Numbered from the stretch's first letter, positions 14,401 to 25,600 are shown. The stretch is 64,000 nucleotides of DNA from Chloranthus sessilifolius (GCA_021018995.1 CM037585.1:118504331-118568330); one strand, 5' to 3'. The notes: a model not told the origin generated them from the letters alone. Program-made: numbers and translations.

Positions 14401-15620
14401 AAAATTTTAAATCTTTTTATTTTTATTTTTAATTAAATTTTTCCTCCGAATATTTCCCCAAACTTCCCGATTTTGCCGGATTTTTCTGAATTTAAACCTT
14501 GCCGAACCCTGATTTTGTGACTATGGTTTTCAACATTGGCTGCTGTTGGAACAATCCCTCTCAGAAAAGCAGTATCGTTCTCATATAAACTTTCGTGTTC
14601 TCATTTCCTGGTTAGATTTTTGAATTTGTTTTTTGGAGTATCCTCATTAGATTCATGTGAACTTTACCATATACATACTAATGCACAGAGAAACAATATT
14701 GTTTTATTTTTTTAATTTTTAATTTTATTTTGATAACCTGGGAGTCCGGGCCTCTTAGAGCACCCGACTAATCCCCAGGGGCACGAGCGTGCCCCAAGCT
14801 TGCCCTTCCCGGGTGAGCACAGGACATAAATCCGTAACGTGGCCTCAAAGGGGGATTTGAACTCAGGTCTGCCGCTTCCTGAGGTACTTGGCCAGCAAAC
14901 CAAACCCCTTGAGGTTAACAATATTGTTCATTCGTTGATCTCTGGAAGTCTTCTGCTGTGTAAAAATATATAGGTTATAGTGTTGTATGTTTCTACATTT
15001 TTTAGATTTAATAGTTTCAACACCCAGTTTATTCATGCGAATCTATGACATCCAGTTACGTTCATTTGTTATTATTATCCTCATTGTTTCATTCACTACA
15101 TGAATTCTTATTTAGACATTTGGAAACTATGGAGAATTTCAAAAGCTTGACGCATTTTCACTTTGGTCTGCAGGAGAGAGAGATAACAGCTGCAGCAGAG
15201 AAGCTGGCAGAGTGCCAAGAGACTATATTTCTTCTCGGCCGGCAACTGAAAGCAATGCGTTCATCTCCGACAGAGGTCACTGGTTCGCCAAACAATGAGA
15301 GGCATCAAACTCTGGATGAGTTATCAGAAGATGAACCAAGTCCAAGTGGCTTGAATCCAAAAGACTTGGATCACTCTGAGGTGGATAGTACTTCCTCCAA
15401 TACACGAACAATGGGGAGTGGGTCCCCTTTACGGACATACAGCAGCGCCCCCATGAGTCCATCCGATCCTGAACAGAGCCCAAATATGAGATCACCCAGT
15501 AACTCAAAGCGTCCGAAGCACAAGCCATCAAAGTCTAACTCTACCTCTTTGGTCCTGACTCCTGAGAAACACGGACATAGTTTTAGCAGGTTCTTCGCAA
15601 GGGGAAAGAGTGCTCACTAA
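5490..15620 (+). CDS. Filament-like plant protein (FPP4/5/6-like), long coiled-coil protein
   Basis: The coding exons are 5490-5600, 7809-8007, 8241-10626, 10796-10859 and 15174-15620. All introns are GT-AG and phases are consistent: 111+199+2386+64+447 nt, giving about 1068 aa. The start is fixed by the family N-terminus MDRRSWPWKKKSSEK. Residues 38-330 form a heptad-rich coiled coil containing the family words EEAVSGWEKVEAEA and ASHLDGALKECMRQ. Another coil around 345-400 is followed by an acidic Ser-rich linker with the signature SCAESWATALISELSHFKKE. A third coil (about 770-960) ends in LAECQETIFLLGRQLK, and the tail is Ser/Pro-rich, ending FSRFFARGK. FPPs are plant-specific long coiled-coil proteins (DUF869), reported to bind WPP-domain nuclear-envelope partners or to act at cortical microtubules; which applies here is unknown. 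The length fits the long subgroup (about 980-1050 aa in Arabidopsis). No frameshift or stop interrupts the exons, so the gene looks intact. Confidence 0.93.
6536..6759. mobile_element. MITE-like element in FPP intron 2
   Basis: The ends are inverted repeats (GGATCAAAAT at the left, ATTTTGATCC at the right). The roughly 224-bp body is packed with nested palindromes of the type CGATACGTATCG, GTACGTATCG and GGACGATACATT/AATGTATCGTCC. There is no coding capacity and no clear target-site duplication. It lies in the 2.2-kb intron 5601-7808. The rest of that intron is T-rich unique-looking sequence. Confidence 0.6.
11105..11625. repeat. hAT-like MITE or foldback repeat with GCGCCTAGGC ends
   Basis: The left end reads TAGCGTTGTTAGAGGCGCGC followed by CTAGG. 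The right end, inverted, reads TAGCAGTGTAGTC with GCCTGAGGCGCC and GCCTAGGC further in. The terminal repeats are imperfect and no convincing 8-bp target duplication is seen. The middle is AT-rich and non-coding. The hAT assignment rests only on the TAGNG-like tip. Confidence 0.4.
13058..13478. mobile_element. Long inverted-repeat (foldback) MITE in FPP intron 5
   Basis: Arms of about 155-190 bp face each other. The left arm (about 13065-13200) and the reverse complement of the right arm (about 13335-13475) share CCATGATCTAAAGATCT, GAAGATTGGGAC and GATTTGGAA in the same order. Inner arms also match (AGCAGTCAAC against GTTGACTGCT). The loop is short (about 13225-13285). It carries no ORF. Two relics of the family lie upstream of the gene. 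Confidence 0.75.
14200..14524. mobile_element. Mutator-type MITE with 10-bp target-site duplication
   Basis: The terminal inverted repeats ATAGTCACAAAAATC and GATTTTGTGACTAT are flanked by perfect 10-bp direct repeats GGTTTTCAAC (14190-14199 and 14525-14534). A 9-10 bp duplication is the mark of Mutator-like elements. The 325-bp interior is non-coding, rich in GCGAATTATTC-like palindromes, and holds a (TA)n run near 14382-14400. Confidence 0.8.
14704..14916 (-). mobile_element. tRNA-derived SINE (inverted copy) in FPP intron 5
   Basis: Read on the - strand it has an A-box-like TGGCCAAGTACC, a B-box-like GAGTTCAAATCC about 25 bp further on, a GC-rich body ending CCCAGGTTATC, and an A-rich tail (T-rich at 14704-14732 on +). 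Perfect 12-bp target-site duplications AACAATATTGTT flank it (14692-14703, 14917-14928). It is closely related to the copy at about 51081-51296, which defines a family in this genome. Confidence 0.85.
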
Positions 15621-16226
15621 GGTCCGGTTTAGAGCTGAATGCAATTGTTGGTTCCTAGATAAATTATCTGTTGGCGACTACGAAGCAGTTTCCTTTGGAC
15701 TGACCAACTTCTGAATTCCCAAGAAATAAATCGGAAATGAAAAATGAGTTATACGACTCGGGTCCTTGGCGATGTTTGACGACCCCGGTGTCTGTTCATT
15801 GAAAAAGAGGATTTTCCAGGTGTAAGGGGGATGATGCAGTCATTATATCTTTGTTCTTTCATTCTCTCATGGTAGAATTTTGTACAGTTTTACATGCCTA
15901 TAAAGTCATCCCATTTGAAATTTACAATGCAAAATCGAGCTATAATCTGATATTGTCCGATTGGATCTAGATCAATACCCTCTGATTAGATCAAGATCCA
16001 TATTGTCTAATCGGATCAAGATCACTGTCAGATTGGATCAAGAGATAACGATTGACGACGAGGACTTTCAAACTATAAGATTTGGCAATTGAGCTAGTTG
16101 CTTTTCATGAGGGAGGATTCTACTGTTCAATTGGATGAATGGGGACTTCACACTTGGTTCTTTTGGCATTCTCTATGCTTGTTATCAAAGTTTTGTGCAG
16201 ACTTACTGTCATTCTCCGAAATCTGG
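15621..16226. other. FPP 3' UTR and adjoining intergenic DNA
   Basis: The stop codon TAA is at 15618-15620. The 3' UTR probably runs a few hundred bases; the poly(A) site is not identified (an AATAAA lies at 15725). About 15955-16045 holds a short degenerate tandem repeat of GATTGGATCAAGATC-like words. No gene is seen. Confidence 0.55.
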
Positions 16227-16379
16227 TACGTCACTCATTTCGGTGGGTGAACACGTTTAGTAAACAACGCTCAAATATAGGAAACAAAATGCGTTTGATA
16301 AATCCTCTCAAAAAAACAAAAAAAAAACTACACGTTTAATAAACAAACCTCAAATAAAAAAACATACGTCACTCATTTC
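16227..16379. repeat. Small insertion flanked by a perfect 15-bp direct repeat
   Basis: TACGTCACTCATTTC occurs at 16227-16241 and 16365-16379 and brackets 123 bp with A-rich stretches. The pattern resembles a target-site duplication around a short retroposed piece, but the insert has no recognised identity. It sits immediately before the first recognisable Athila gag sequence. Confidence 0.4.
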
Positions 16380-16434
16380 CAGGCTGACCTCACTGCCTGC
16401 CAGGAGCATAACCATGCCTGCCATGAGTATAATC

Positions 16435-17412
16435 ATGTGGGAGGAAATGCAATCCAAAATTTTAAATGAATACTTCCCTATTGGTAGGACGAATCAGATT
16501 TGCCGAACAATTCAGGATTTTAGGTAGCAGCCTGTCGAATTGTTTCATGAGAGTTGGCAATGCATGAAAGACCTATTGAGAAAGTGTCCTCATCATGGCT
16601 TGTCGAACTGATCAATAGTATAGAGTTTCTATCAAGGGTTGATTGAGACTAATCAGTTGATAGTTGACGCCATAAGTGGAGGAGCCTTTATGGCTCAAAA
16701 CGGCTAGCAGTCTAGAAATTTATTCGAGAAACTGGCCGATAATTCAAAGCAAAAACAGGCCTTGCTAAGGTCTGATCCAGATGTCACTCGTTACACTCTG
16801 CTCATGAGGGGTGAACTTTACGATACCGATAAGGATAAAGTAAAGATAGAAGATGACATGGGTGCTAAAGTGTTGGCTCTTGAGTAGAAAATAGCAACGT
16901 TAATGAGTGCCAAATAAAACACTCCGGATGGACCCATGGCAAACTGTTCTCATTGCCAGACTCAAGCATACACTGAAAACCCTGCTGTACCATCGTACCA
17001 AGAGGTGGTGGAAATTGAACAAGTAATGACTTTTCAGAGGGGAGATTATAGGAATACCGACAATCCGTCGTGGATGAACCATCTAAGATTTAACTACAGA
17101 TCCACAGTAGGGGCACAATTAGTCCCAACAGTTGTGCAGCCCCGATTTCTCCAGACCCAAGTTTTCCATCAGAGACCTCAAATGTTGATTGCTGAATTCT
17201 CAATTCTCTCAAAGGATTTACACCAGCTCGCTCAATTATCTCAAACACTTCACTCACACACACAATCCATTACGAAGTTGGAAAGCCAGATAGGCCAGCT
17301 AGCTTCGCAAGTGGCAAAGAGAGAAAGTGGCCAATTGCTGATGCAGCCAATCAATAATCCTAGAGGCCAAACATTCTTGGGGGAGACATCTGCTCCCCAT
17401 AACCCAAATTAG
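16435..17412 (+). pseudogene. Athila-type gag pseudogene
   Basis: One reading frame runs through with about six stop codons. It starts with WEEMQSKILNEYFPIGRTNQ and continues through CMKDLLRKCPHHG, YQGLIETNQLIVDA and FEKLADNSKQKQ, the order of the Athila/retrotransposon gag domain. The 3' part, an open 158-codon frame at 16936-17412, holds the gag-end motif LESQIGQLASQVAKRESGQL and NNPRGQ. Several stops are one transition from Gln codons (for example in FR*QP). Gag would form the RNA-binding shell of the particle; this copy is dead. Confidence 0.8.
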
Positions 17413-18032
17413 AAACCCTCATGAATTGTCGAGCTACCAACTCATCCGTAGCACATTTGTAAAATATGTAAAGTTGTTTCTTTTTTTTTTTAGATTAGGC
17501 ATTACATTATGAGCAAAATCGTTGAAAAATGATGGATCGTAATTTAATCCCTATTGTACACCTCTACGAACACTCGTATGGATTTACGATTGATCGTCTT
17601 ATTGTTTCTTTTCGCCTATCCGTCGAAATGCAGCGATTGCGATTTCTCTTATACGAGAGTTCATAACTATCATTGCTGGAAGCTAGAATCGACCGATGAC
17701 TCTAGGTTAAACACGTGTGACGACCGATCTAGCAGGTCCCATTATCGAACTCTCAATTTTTGCCCCCATTTTTCTCTCTATTTTTCAAAAATCCATCGAC
17801 TAAGACTCAACCGTTTTTGTTCTTAAAAACTTCCCTTGTATCTCCTGGTTGACCTCAAAAACCCTATTCAAGTCCTAAGTAACATCCTAAAGCTAGGGTT
17901 TGTTGATCAGTCAAGATCAAGGTAATAATTTTCGAACAGAGAAGTCTTTGCAATTGATTTTCAATTGACATATGCGAGTTGCGATTTATTAAATAATACT
18001 CTCTATATCTTACAGATAAAAGGAATTGCAGA
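17413..18032 (+). other. Spacer and candidate spliced leader of the Athila-A extra ORF
   Basis: There is no ORF of note. A possible 94-bp intron, AAG|GTAATA (GT at 17922) to ATCTTACAG (ending 18015), lies 17 bp before the ATG of the extra ORF, consistent with a spliced subgenomic mRNA. The segment also contains CGATTGATCG and CGACCGAT dyads. Confidence 0.4.
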
Positions 18033-20556
18033 ATGTCGGGATTAACAGAAAAGCGACCGAGAGAGGACGACGGTAACAATTTAGATAACTCCCCTCTTAT
18101 CATCCATATAGCACGGTCTACTGCCATTAAAGCTAAATCAAAAGTAGCAGACCCGCCTAAAAAGAAAGCTAAGTCCTCAGGGGTGGTTATTAGAGAAACA
18201 TCTGAAGAGGGATTAGGAACTGAACCAATTTCTACCCCTATAAAGGATAAAGGCAAAAAGCCGATGTCCTTTGAAAGGACATTGGATCAGATTACAACTT
18301 CCACAAAACACCATTTGGTGGGATCTGAGGTTGCGATGGAAGTTGCTTTTTGGGAAGATTTCGAAATTAGTGGGGAAGCTATTAAATATTTTAGGGATGT
18401 AGGGCTTCACTACTTTTTAGAGCCCGGAGTTACACAAGTCCATCCAAGATTGGTGAGACTGTCTTACAAAAATATGACTAATAGTAGCAAGGGTTTAACA
18501 CCAATTCTGTCCACAACCATTGATGAATTCCTAATTCTAATAATAAAGGCAATGGTTGCTGGGGTGATGAATGCACCCTTGGGAAGAAATGAGGTGTCCC
18601 TTGACACTCCAGAGGCGAACATACTTAGAGAACCACCCGAGACCCTTCTGAATTTTTTATTCAAATGGATACATAATTGCTAGGCAAACCCCCAAGGGAT
18701 AGATCATTTTTCTTGCGAAAGGATTTAGAAGAAAGGAGTTTGCTACTTCACTCCTTCGATATTTTAATTCATAAGACTATTCACCCCACGGGTCATGGTA
18801 CACAAAGACGAGCACTTTTTGCAAGGCCATTGTACCTAATGGCTAATCACTATTGGTTTGATGTTCCTTCTTACTGTTTGGAGGTATGAATACCGTGAGG
18901 GAGAAATTGAGTTTGAAGAAGTATCAGACACATAAATTATATCTGTCCTTTGGAGGTCTAATTACAAATTTATTGATGAATGTGGGATATAACATTGATC
19001 CCAAAGAAATGACCTTGCCTAGAATTGAAAAGAGTCTCACAGCTAAGGTTTATAGGAGAACTCTAAGTGCCGCGAACAAAAAGAAAATCCCTATTTCGGC
19101 ATAAACAGAGAATCCCTCTTCAATACCTGAAACCACCCAAGAACAAGATCGTACCATAAGTCTACCGGTAGAATCTTTGGCTCAAGAAGGAACCGTCGCA
19201 GAAGAAAGGGTGACTACTTCTACCCCAACTCAAGCACGATTAGAACATGAATCTCCGATACAGGAGAAGCTAATAGAGTCTGATGAAAGAAATTCACCAG
19301 CAGAAGAGCAAGTCCCCCTATATGACCTAGCATTGGAGTCACCAACTGTGCTTGTTTTACCCCCTTCTACCGAGGCAGACACACTACCAATCATTACAGA
19401 AATAGAGCCGGTGATTGCAATGATGACAACTGCAAAAGAAACACTTCCACCAAGAGAGGAGCAAATTGTTGAATTGGCTACTTCTAGCCATGCTCCTGCA
19501 CATGTAGAGTCTGTCGTTTCACCAACAGTTCCAGTGGCTGCAGAGCATACTCCAATATTTCAAGCCCCAGAAGTAGGGCCAAGTTTTGAAACTCCAAGGG
19601 TCGGTTTCATCAAGTTAATGACCCAAGAAACATCTCTGCCAGTCACAATTATAACAACACCAACATCCTTCGAAGCATAGCATGACCTGGAGAGGAGACT
19701 GAGAGAAGTGGAACAACGGCAGAGTATAAATGCGCCCAACTTAATACCAGTACTAAGAGCCATGAGGAAATTAATGGAAGAATTCACAAGATTGAAAAAT
19801 AGAGTCATCGAGGTTATGCCCATTGCTCAAGAAAGATAAGAAATAGTTGAAAATTTAAAGTGGGAAGCCGCAAGAGAACAACATGCACGCTGGACTGATG
19901 ACAAAAATAGAAGAGTCCAGGAGGCTACTATAGCTCTCCAGGCACAAATAGCACAACTGCAAGCCCAAAACAGGATGATGCAAGAACACCAGTAAGCATG
20001 GGAGAATGAGAAAAAGGAATACGAGGATAAAATTGCTAGTTTGATTGAGCAATTCAGTGAATTGATGAAAGACCCAAGAGTAATAGAAAATAGAAGAGAA
20101 AAATTACATCAAGAATACCAGGAGACCCTCAACAATCTGCTGAGTGAGAAGACTCATGCATTCACTGCAACAGAAGGTAAATTGCAAAAAATGCAAGAAG
20201 CTAAAGATTTCCTAAGCCTGACATGTGAGGAACAAAAGAAATATATTGAGTCTGTCAGAAATAAAAGCTGGGTCGAAATAACAAGAGGAATAGAGGAGTT
20301 AGCGAGACTGAGGGATGAGTTAAAAGAAAAATCTGCTGATAATGATACCCTTAGAGCTACTCTACAGAAAAAGAAAAAAGAAGTAGAAAAGCTGCGACTT
20401 AAGGTCCAGTTGAAATCCTCTGTGATTATTAAGCTGCAAGAGGATACCACTGATGTTCATGACAAGGAGGCTGAGCCTGCAATTCAATGTGAACCACTTA
20501 CAGTAGAAGAATCTGATTGCTCTATCGATTTTATGCTTGACTCGAAGGAGGAATAA
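18033..20556 (+). pseudogene. Athila-A extra ORF (plant-transposon-protein-like N-terminus, coiled-coil C-terminus)
   Basis: The remnant is about 840 codons long, now in three frames: 18033-18683, then 18677-18889, then 18886-20556 with stops near 19102, 19678, 19838 and 19994. The N-terminus is basic (KRPRED, PPKKKAKS), a possible nuclear localisation signal. Residues 100-200 resemble the putative plant transposon protein domain of retroelement ORFs (FWEDFEISGEAIKYFRDVGL, and later YLSFGGLITNLLMNVG). A Pro/Thr/Glu-rich linker and a long heptad-rich helix (about 19680-20500) follow. It occupies the env-like position of Athila elements, but I see no signal peptide or membrane segment, so env function is not supported. 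Its function is unknown. Confidence 0.65.
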
Positions 20557-22600
20557 TCAGGCAGTCATTCTCTATTGCTAGCCCTACCAGCGCCAGCTCC
20601 ACCTACATCAACCCTTGTACCATATCCATCATCTCCTAGTGAGTAAAATTTACAGAACATCGTAAACCTCACAGGTATGAAAATTTTGTTAATTTTGATT
20701 ATCCCCTATTTTTTTTGTGCCAATGAGGGCTTTGTCCAGTGTAAGTTTGGGGGGATATAAAACGTGTATATAGAATAGTTGTAGTTAATAACACTTCATT
20801 TTTTTTTTACTAATATCATTTTTGCAGAAGAATTTTTTTTTTATTGTTACAGTTTGTTAGTTTTTAATAATTCTTAGTTTAAATATAGTTCTTAGTTTAG
20901 AATTAGTTTAAAATTTTATTTATTTTTTAGTTAATCATCATATGTGAATTATGATAGAAAAATTTACGATTCTAAAATTTTTATGATCCATCATAGAAAA
21001 GTTCAATAATCAACACAATAGAGCAGCACAATCCATGTTTAGTCTTTTTGAGCACTGTATCAGAACTGAATGTTTGAAACTATAAGTTGATCTAAATTAT
21101 AATATTTAGATTATAGTTTCTAAATCGTATAATCAATGAGCTTTTAGGCTATATTTCCTTTCTTTGGAGAGAGACTGCTATCTATTCATGCTTAAATTTC
21201 ATTGATTTTTTTTTTAGAAATTTCATATTGTTGAACTTAGGATAAAAAATATTCTGTGATTATGATTATTTGTTTACTTTAGAACTAACTATTAAATATA
21301 TCAAAATAATAAGACATCCATGCTAGTAAATCATGAAAATGATTAAAGGCCATCTTTTGATAAGTCAAAGCTAAAAAGACAAAATCTCACAGAAAAAGTT
21401 TATCCTTTGAACCCATATAAGAATCCTAAACCAAAATTTTTTTGTACTAAAATTTTATAAACCTTTAACCTTATGTACTATCCGAAGCTTTCAACCTTTA
21501 ACCCTTACAATTTCTGAGAATTTAGAATGTAAAAGAAGGGAGAAGAGGGAGTATGAGAAAAATAGATAAGGGGAATGCTGAGAAGTGTACAATTGAAGAA
21601 ATTATGTGAAAAGAAATATGAGAAAATGAGTAAAAATTGTAAATACGATTCTGAAAAAAAAAAAAAAGAAGAGAAGCAAAAAGCTTCCAAAAGTTGAAAA
21701 ATCCAAAGGATATATATATATATATATATAAAGAAAAAAAAGAATGAGATTTATAGAAAGAAAATGGGAAGAAGTTATCCAACTTTTTGGATACTTATTA
21801 TAGTAGAAAAAAAGAAAAAGAAAGAAATGACTAAATTCTCAGAAATACTTTGAATCCTATCTACCATTCTTTTGAAACTTAAAATCAGAGCCTCATTACG
21901 AACGGAAGAAAAGACCTTTTTGATTTACGATTTGTAATAGGATGAGTCTAGTAGAGATATATGCTATAGATACTATGAATAAATGGAGAAGTCATATGAA
22001 TAAAATTGATTATCCATTCTATGAGATTTATTTTCCAGTCAATTGCCTTTGAAATTATTATATATCATACATTGAGAGAACCCAAAATTTTTGATATATT
22101 TTTGAGAGTATGCCAACAGTGAGAGTTTGAATGAAAATATTTTTTAAATCTGCAGTTTAAAAATTTTTATGAAGAATAAACTGTTCACTGGTACATATAC
22201 ACACTCCATGCTTTACAGAGTTGAAAATGCTGAGTTCTGATAAAGGATAATTGATATGATGGAAACTGAAGATGAAAGATTTGTAAATTTGAAAAATCAT
22301 AATAATCATATGATGATTGATTGATTTAGTAGTGTATAAAATTTGAATAGAATTTTAATTTTTTTTTACTTTTGTTTTGAAAAAATTGAAAAATCAAAAA
22401 AATATTTGAAGTTTGTAGGTAACTTCACTGAAAACCTTAAGGAGACTATAAGTCCTCCACTAGGGATCACCTAGGGGTTTAAAGGCTTGTTGCATCTGCT
22501 AAATGCAATCGCGCTCCCTACGAAAGTGGCAAATTAAAATTTTTAGAATAATATTTCTTTTCCTTGTTTGCTAGGGAATAACAAAGCTTAAGTTTTGGGG
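20557..22600 (+). other. AT-rich 3' non-coding region of Athila-A
   Basis: There is no credible ORF; two ORF shadows at 21505-21782 are low-complexity. It contains GATTTACGATT-type dyads (20967, 21925), a (TA)n run near 21711-21730, and at 22430-22550 a block with ACTAGGGATCACCTAGGGGT and AATGCAATCG that recurs before the Athila-B PPT. It ends in the polypurine-like AGTTTTGGGG directly before the LTR tip TGTGATC. Confidence 0.65.
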
Positions 22601-23733
22601 TGTGATCAGTCACATAATTTATCAATTTACCACTCTTAATTTAATGATGCTAGACTTTAATTTGCTACTAACGAGTTACTGATATACAAACATCAAGGAA
22701 AAAAAGTAAAACAGTAAAAGAGATCAAAAGTGTTAATCTTCATAAAAAAAACTTATAAAGCAATAAAAAGACGATTGAGCGTAAAAAGACGATTTGATGA
22801 GTATTGAAAGCCAAATAATCGTATTTTACGATTGAGCGGAAACAAAGAAATGAGAAATCATATTTTACGATTTTCCAAAAAGTGTTCAAAAGTAAAAGAT
22901 GATATAGAAGAACGATCGATCGTTATCTGAAGAATCGTCATTGGAGAAATTCAAGTTAAACAGAGAAATCGTGATTTACGATTCTACGAATATAAAGCTT
23001 TTCCTTGTTACTGGCGAAGAGAAAGTCTACACTGCCATGAACCAAATTAGACGAACTTTTGAATTAGAAGTTTGGTGGATGTAGGACTCGAGAAGATTCC
23101 TAGAAGATCTTGATTACTGGAATAGAGAACAATCTAGAAGCATATCTACTACTCCAAGCAAGGAAGAATTGAGATTAGAAATTAGAGTTATATTAGGATA
23201 CTTTAATTTTTAGAATTTTCTTTTATTAGAATTAGATCTCTGTAAATCGACCACTTATGATCTATAAATAAGAGGGCTCGATATAAGAATAATCATCGAA
23301 GAATTTCATAGCATCAATTGACAACAAAGCTCTATGATTTCTTTCGATTAATAGTTTAGAGTAGTGTAGATATCTGCAGTTTCTCAGAATTAATTGATGA
23401 CTACTGCTGAGTAATGAAAGATATATTTTATTTTACTTTCTAGTATAGATTTATTTTTATGCAATTTACTGCTTTATAAACATCTTCAAATTTTGGTTTG
23501 ATTTGACGACTCAGATTTAGGTTTGCAGATTAGTGTAACGGTTTTACTTTTCCATCTTTAATTTTCTAGAGTTTGATTGACACCCAAATTTCTGGTAGAT
23601 TGTTGATTAGTATAAATCTATATTAAAAGATTTTAGTTTTTGATTGACGACCAAATTCTAGAAAACTGAAATATAGTGTAACAGTATTTGAAAATTGTAA
23701 ACATCTGATAGCAGAAGATTGTGATTAACGACC
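22601..23733 (+). repeat. 3' LTR of Athila-A, first part (continues at 47006)
   Basis: It starts TGTGATCAG after the PPT and carries repeated AATCGT-N5-ACGATT dyads at about 22813-22829 and 22967-22983 with looser copies between. A TATA box, TCTATAAATAAGAG, lies at 23261-23274. It is cut at 23733 by the Ogre-like insertion. Joined to 47011-47245, the LTR is about 1.37 kb. Confidence 0.7.
23261..23274 (+). promoter_or_regulatory. TATA box of the Athila-A LTR
   Basis: TCTATAAATAAGAG in the U3 portion, with transcription expected to start about 30 bp downstream. This is inferred from motif and position only. Confidence 0.5.
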
Positions 23734-25319
23734 TGTGAAATCGTGAGATTTTTGACGATCCCGTCACGACGATGCGTTCGCTTGCAAAAAATATAGAGTC
23801 GTCACCCGGAGCTTTTGGTGTCCCGGGAAACCTAGTTCATTTTTATGAGCACCGAAGTGCTAAAAATATAACTCTGAATCCGGTCCACACCAAAGGCTCT
23901 TGGGTAGGGGCTTCGGTTATTGATCGGGAAGGTGTTAGGCACCTGATCAACTTGCTTAACGCGGTCTCTACTAATGACCAACACAAAAATAAAGTAAAAG
24001 AAAAGAAAATGACTTCCTCTTACCCAAATGAGCCTTAAATCCTATTTGTGCCCCTCCATTCCTACAAAAAATTCGGCGGCGTAACGACACAAATGAGAGG
24101 ATGGGAAGAGCTAAAGAAGAGATAGGAGAGCCGGAGCCCTTGGGACCTTGTAGCACCAAAGGAGAGCCTTGCATTGGATTGCTTTGATGAGCTTTTGAAG
24201 GCTTGAATGGTGGAAAAAGAGGTTCTAACTCCTAAAGCTTAAAGCTAAGAGGTAGAGAGGGAAGGCTAAGGGATTACACACACCTAACCTAAAGGCTTTT
24301 AGTGAAATGCTAAGGTCTAAGGGAGCTTTTTGAAATATGAAAGTTGTATGGGAAGTGTGCACCAAAGGGAGAAAGATCTTCTCACTTTAAGCTCTTTCTA
24401 TCTTAGGCCAAAATTCTCAACCCCTAAATCAAAGGGAGGGGGGCTCTATTTATAGGAAATGGGTGGGTTAGGAGACCACTTAAGTGCTAATTGGGGTTAG
24501 CAATTAGGTATTCTCAAATCTAAGGTTTCCTAGGGTTTTTGAAGCCTTAAAATATGTGAGAAGGTCCTCCAATGGTGGATAATGGGGTGAGGCCTTAAGC
24601 CACTTAAGGGGTTGCAAATAGGTAGTGAGTGGGTGCAATAAAACTATCAAAACACACCCCAAAGGTCGAGGTGGTCAACAAGTCAAACTCTAATCACAAA
24701 TTTCGAGATAAAAAACATGGTTACTGTTTATATGCCTGACGCAACTAATAGTTGCGTTAGGCAAATGTACAGTAAAATAGTGGTGAACAGTGTCTGGAAG
24801 TTGGCTCGCGAGGGTGGGGCCCACATTTAAAATTGGCGCAACTATTAGTTGCGCCAAGCTTAATTTCTGGGAGAAGTGGCCTGGCGCAACTAATAGTTGC
24901 GCCAAGTCCCTAGGGGGCCCCACTCGATTTTACTATTTTACCCTATGGGTTCGGACCGCTATATCTTTTGATGTACAACTCTGATTGGGGCAATTCTTGG
25001 ACCGTTGGAAAGTTGACGTCCTCTACTTTTCAATGGTATGAGATTCGATCATAGTAGAAGGGCGTACCTAGTCCTGGTGCACCACACCCTTTTCTAAGGT
25101 TTTGAAAGGTTAGGTTTAGGTTCAGAACAGGTTCTAAGGGTTGGGATTGATTTTTAAAGGTTCAGGGTAGGTTTTTAAGGGATCTAGGGTGATTCCTAAG
25201 GGTTTGGAAGGGTTCTAGGGTGGTTCCTAAAGGTTCTATACATGCCATCAAAAGCTCGGAAGCACACCTTTCTCAAAATGTGTTTCGATCAGGCTTTGGG
25301 CCAAATTTGGGTGTTTACA
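23734..25319 (-). repeat. 3' LTR of the Ogre-like element
   Basis: 1586 bp, with tips TGTGAAATCG (left on +) and GGGTGTTTACA (right on +). On the - strand a TATA box CTATAAATAG lies at 24446-24455. Three copies of the element-specific palindrome lie at 24734-24762, 24833-24857 and 24882-24904. The ORF-like stretches are not conserved as protein. Confidence 0.88.
24734..24904. repeat. Ogre palindrome cluster in the 3' LTR (3 copies)
   Basis: The consensus is arm CTGGCGCAACTA, one central A/T, then its reverse complement TAGTTGCGCCAG. Copies are at 24734-24762, 24833-24857 and 24882-24904. The second and third pair without internal mismatch over 23-25 bp. Confidence 0.9.
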
Positions 25320-25336
25320 GATGTCCCTCTTTGGTA
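25320..25336 (-). other. Polypurine tract of the Ogre-like element
   Basis: On the - strand ACCAAAGAGGGACATC abuts the LTR tip TGTAAACACCC. A purine-rich run directly before the 3' LTR is the expected plus-strand primer site. Confidence 0.6.
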
Positions 25337-25454
25337 TCCGATCACTAATGATCGAATGCTAAAGAAAGAGACATTCGAAGAGGCCCATGACATTACTGAC
25401 GGGTCCACTGTATTCAGAACGAACTTCAAACATCAGATGAGTAACATGCTAAGA

Positions 25455-25600
25455 AAACGAAAGCCCTGGATGTCAGGCTAAACATTCGTTTCTCAAGGTA
25501 ATCGGTCCCCAAGCGCTTAGCGACATTACTGGGCATAACCAAGGTGGAACGAGTTGCGAAAGCCCTGTATGTCAGGCCAAACATTCGCTTCTCGAGATGA
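25455..25600. repeat. Two-copy repeat of about 40 bp, spaced 97 bp
   Basis: CGAAAGCCCTG, ATGTCAGGC and AAACATTCG occur in order at about 25459-25497 and again at about 25556-25597 in the Ogre 3' region. No coding role is apparent. The surrounding stretch 25337-26940 otherwise holds no recognisable gene. Confidence 0.6.

Larger units (their letters stand above)
10860..15173 (+). other. 4.3-kb last intron of the FPP gene, filled with repeats
   Basis: The donor is CAG|GTAACA after 10859 and the acceptor is GGTCTGCAG ending at 15173. It joins in-frame coding sequence (KNKQ then EREITAAAEKLAECQETI). It is much longer than the other introns and contains at least four separate repeat insertions (listed individually). 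About 11.65-13.05 kb has no recognisable feature. Confidence 0.85.
16380..23733 (+). mobile_element. Athila-A: deleted Athila-type Ty3/gypsy retrotransposon (left part)
   Basis: The order is degenerate gag, spacer, extra ORF, AT-rich 3' region, PPT (about 22590-22600) and 3' LTR (from 22601). The LTR is interrupted at 23733 by the Ogre-like element and resumes at 47006. Protease, RT, RNase H and integrase are absent between gag and the extra ORF, and no 5' LTR is seen, so this is a truncated, internally deleted copy. The Athila call rests on gag wording, the extra ORF position and the 3' UTR, which shares a conserved block with Athila-B. Confidence 0.75.

Noticed and set aside
14704..14916. 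tRNA gene
   Set aside because: A and B boxes belong to a SINE with A-rich tail and target duplications; no cloverleaf can be drawn.
17554..17826. 90-aa frame MYTSTNTRMDL...
   Set aside because: Low similarity to anything known, in the spacer of a decayed element.
23772..24038. 88-aa frame and its twin in the other LTR as genes
   Set aside because: Both lie in the Ogre LTR pair, in opposite sense to the element; disrupted differently in each copy.
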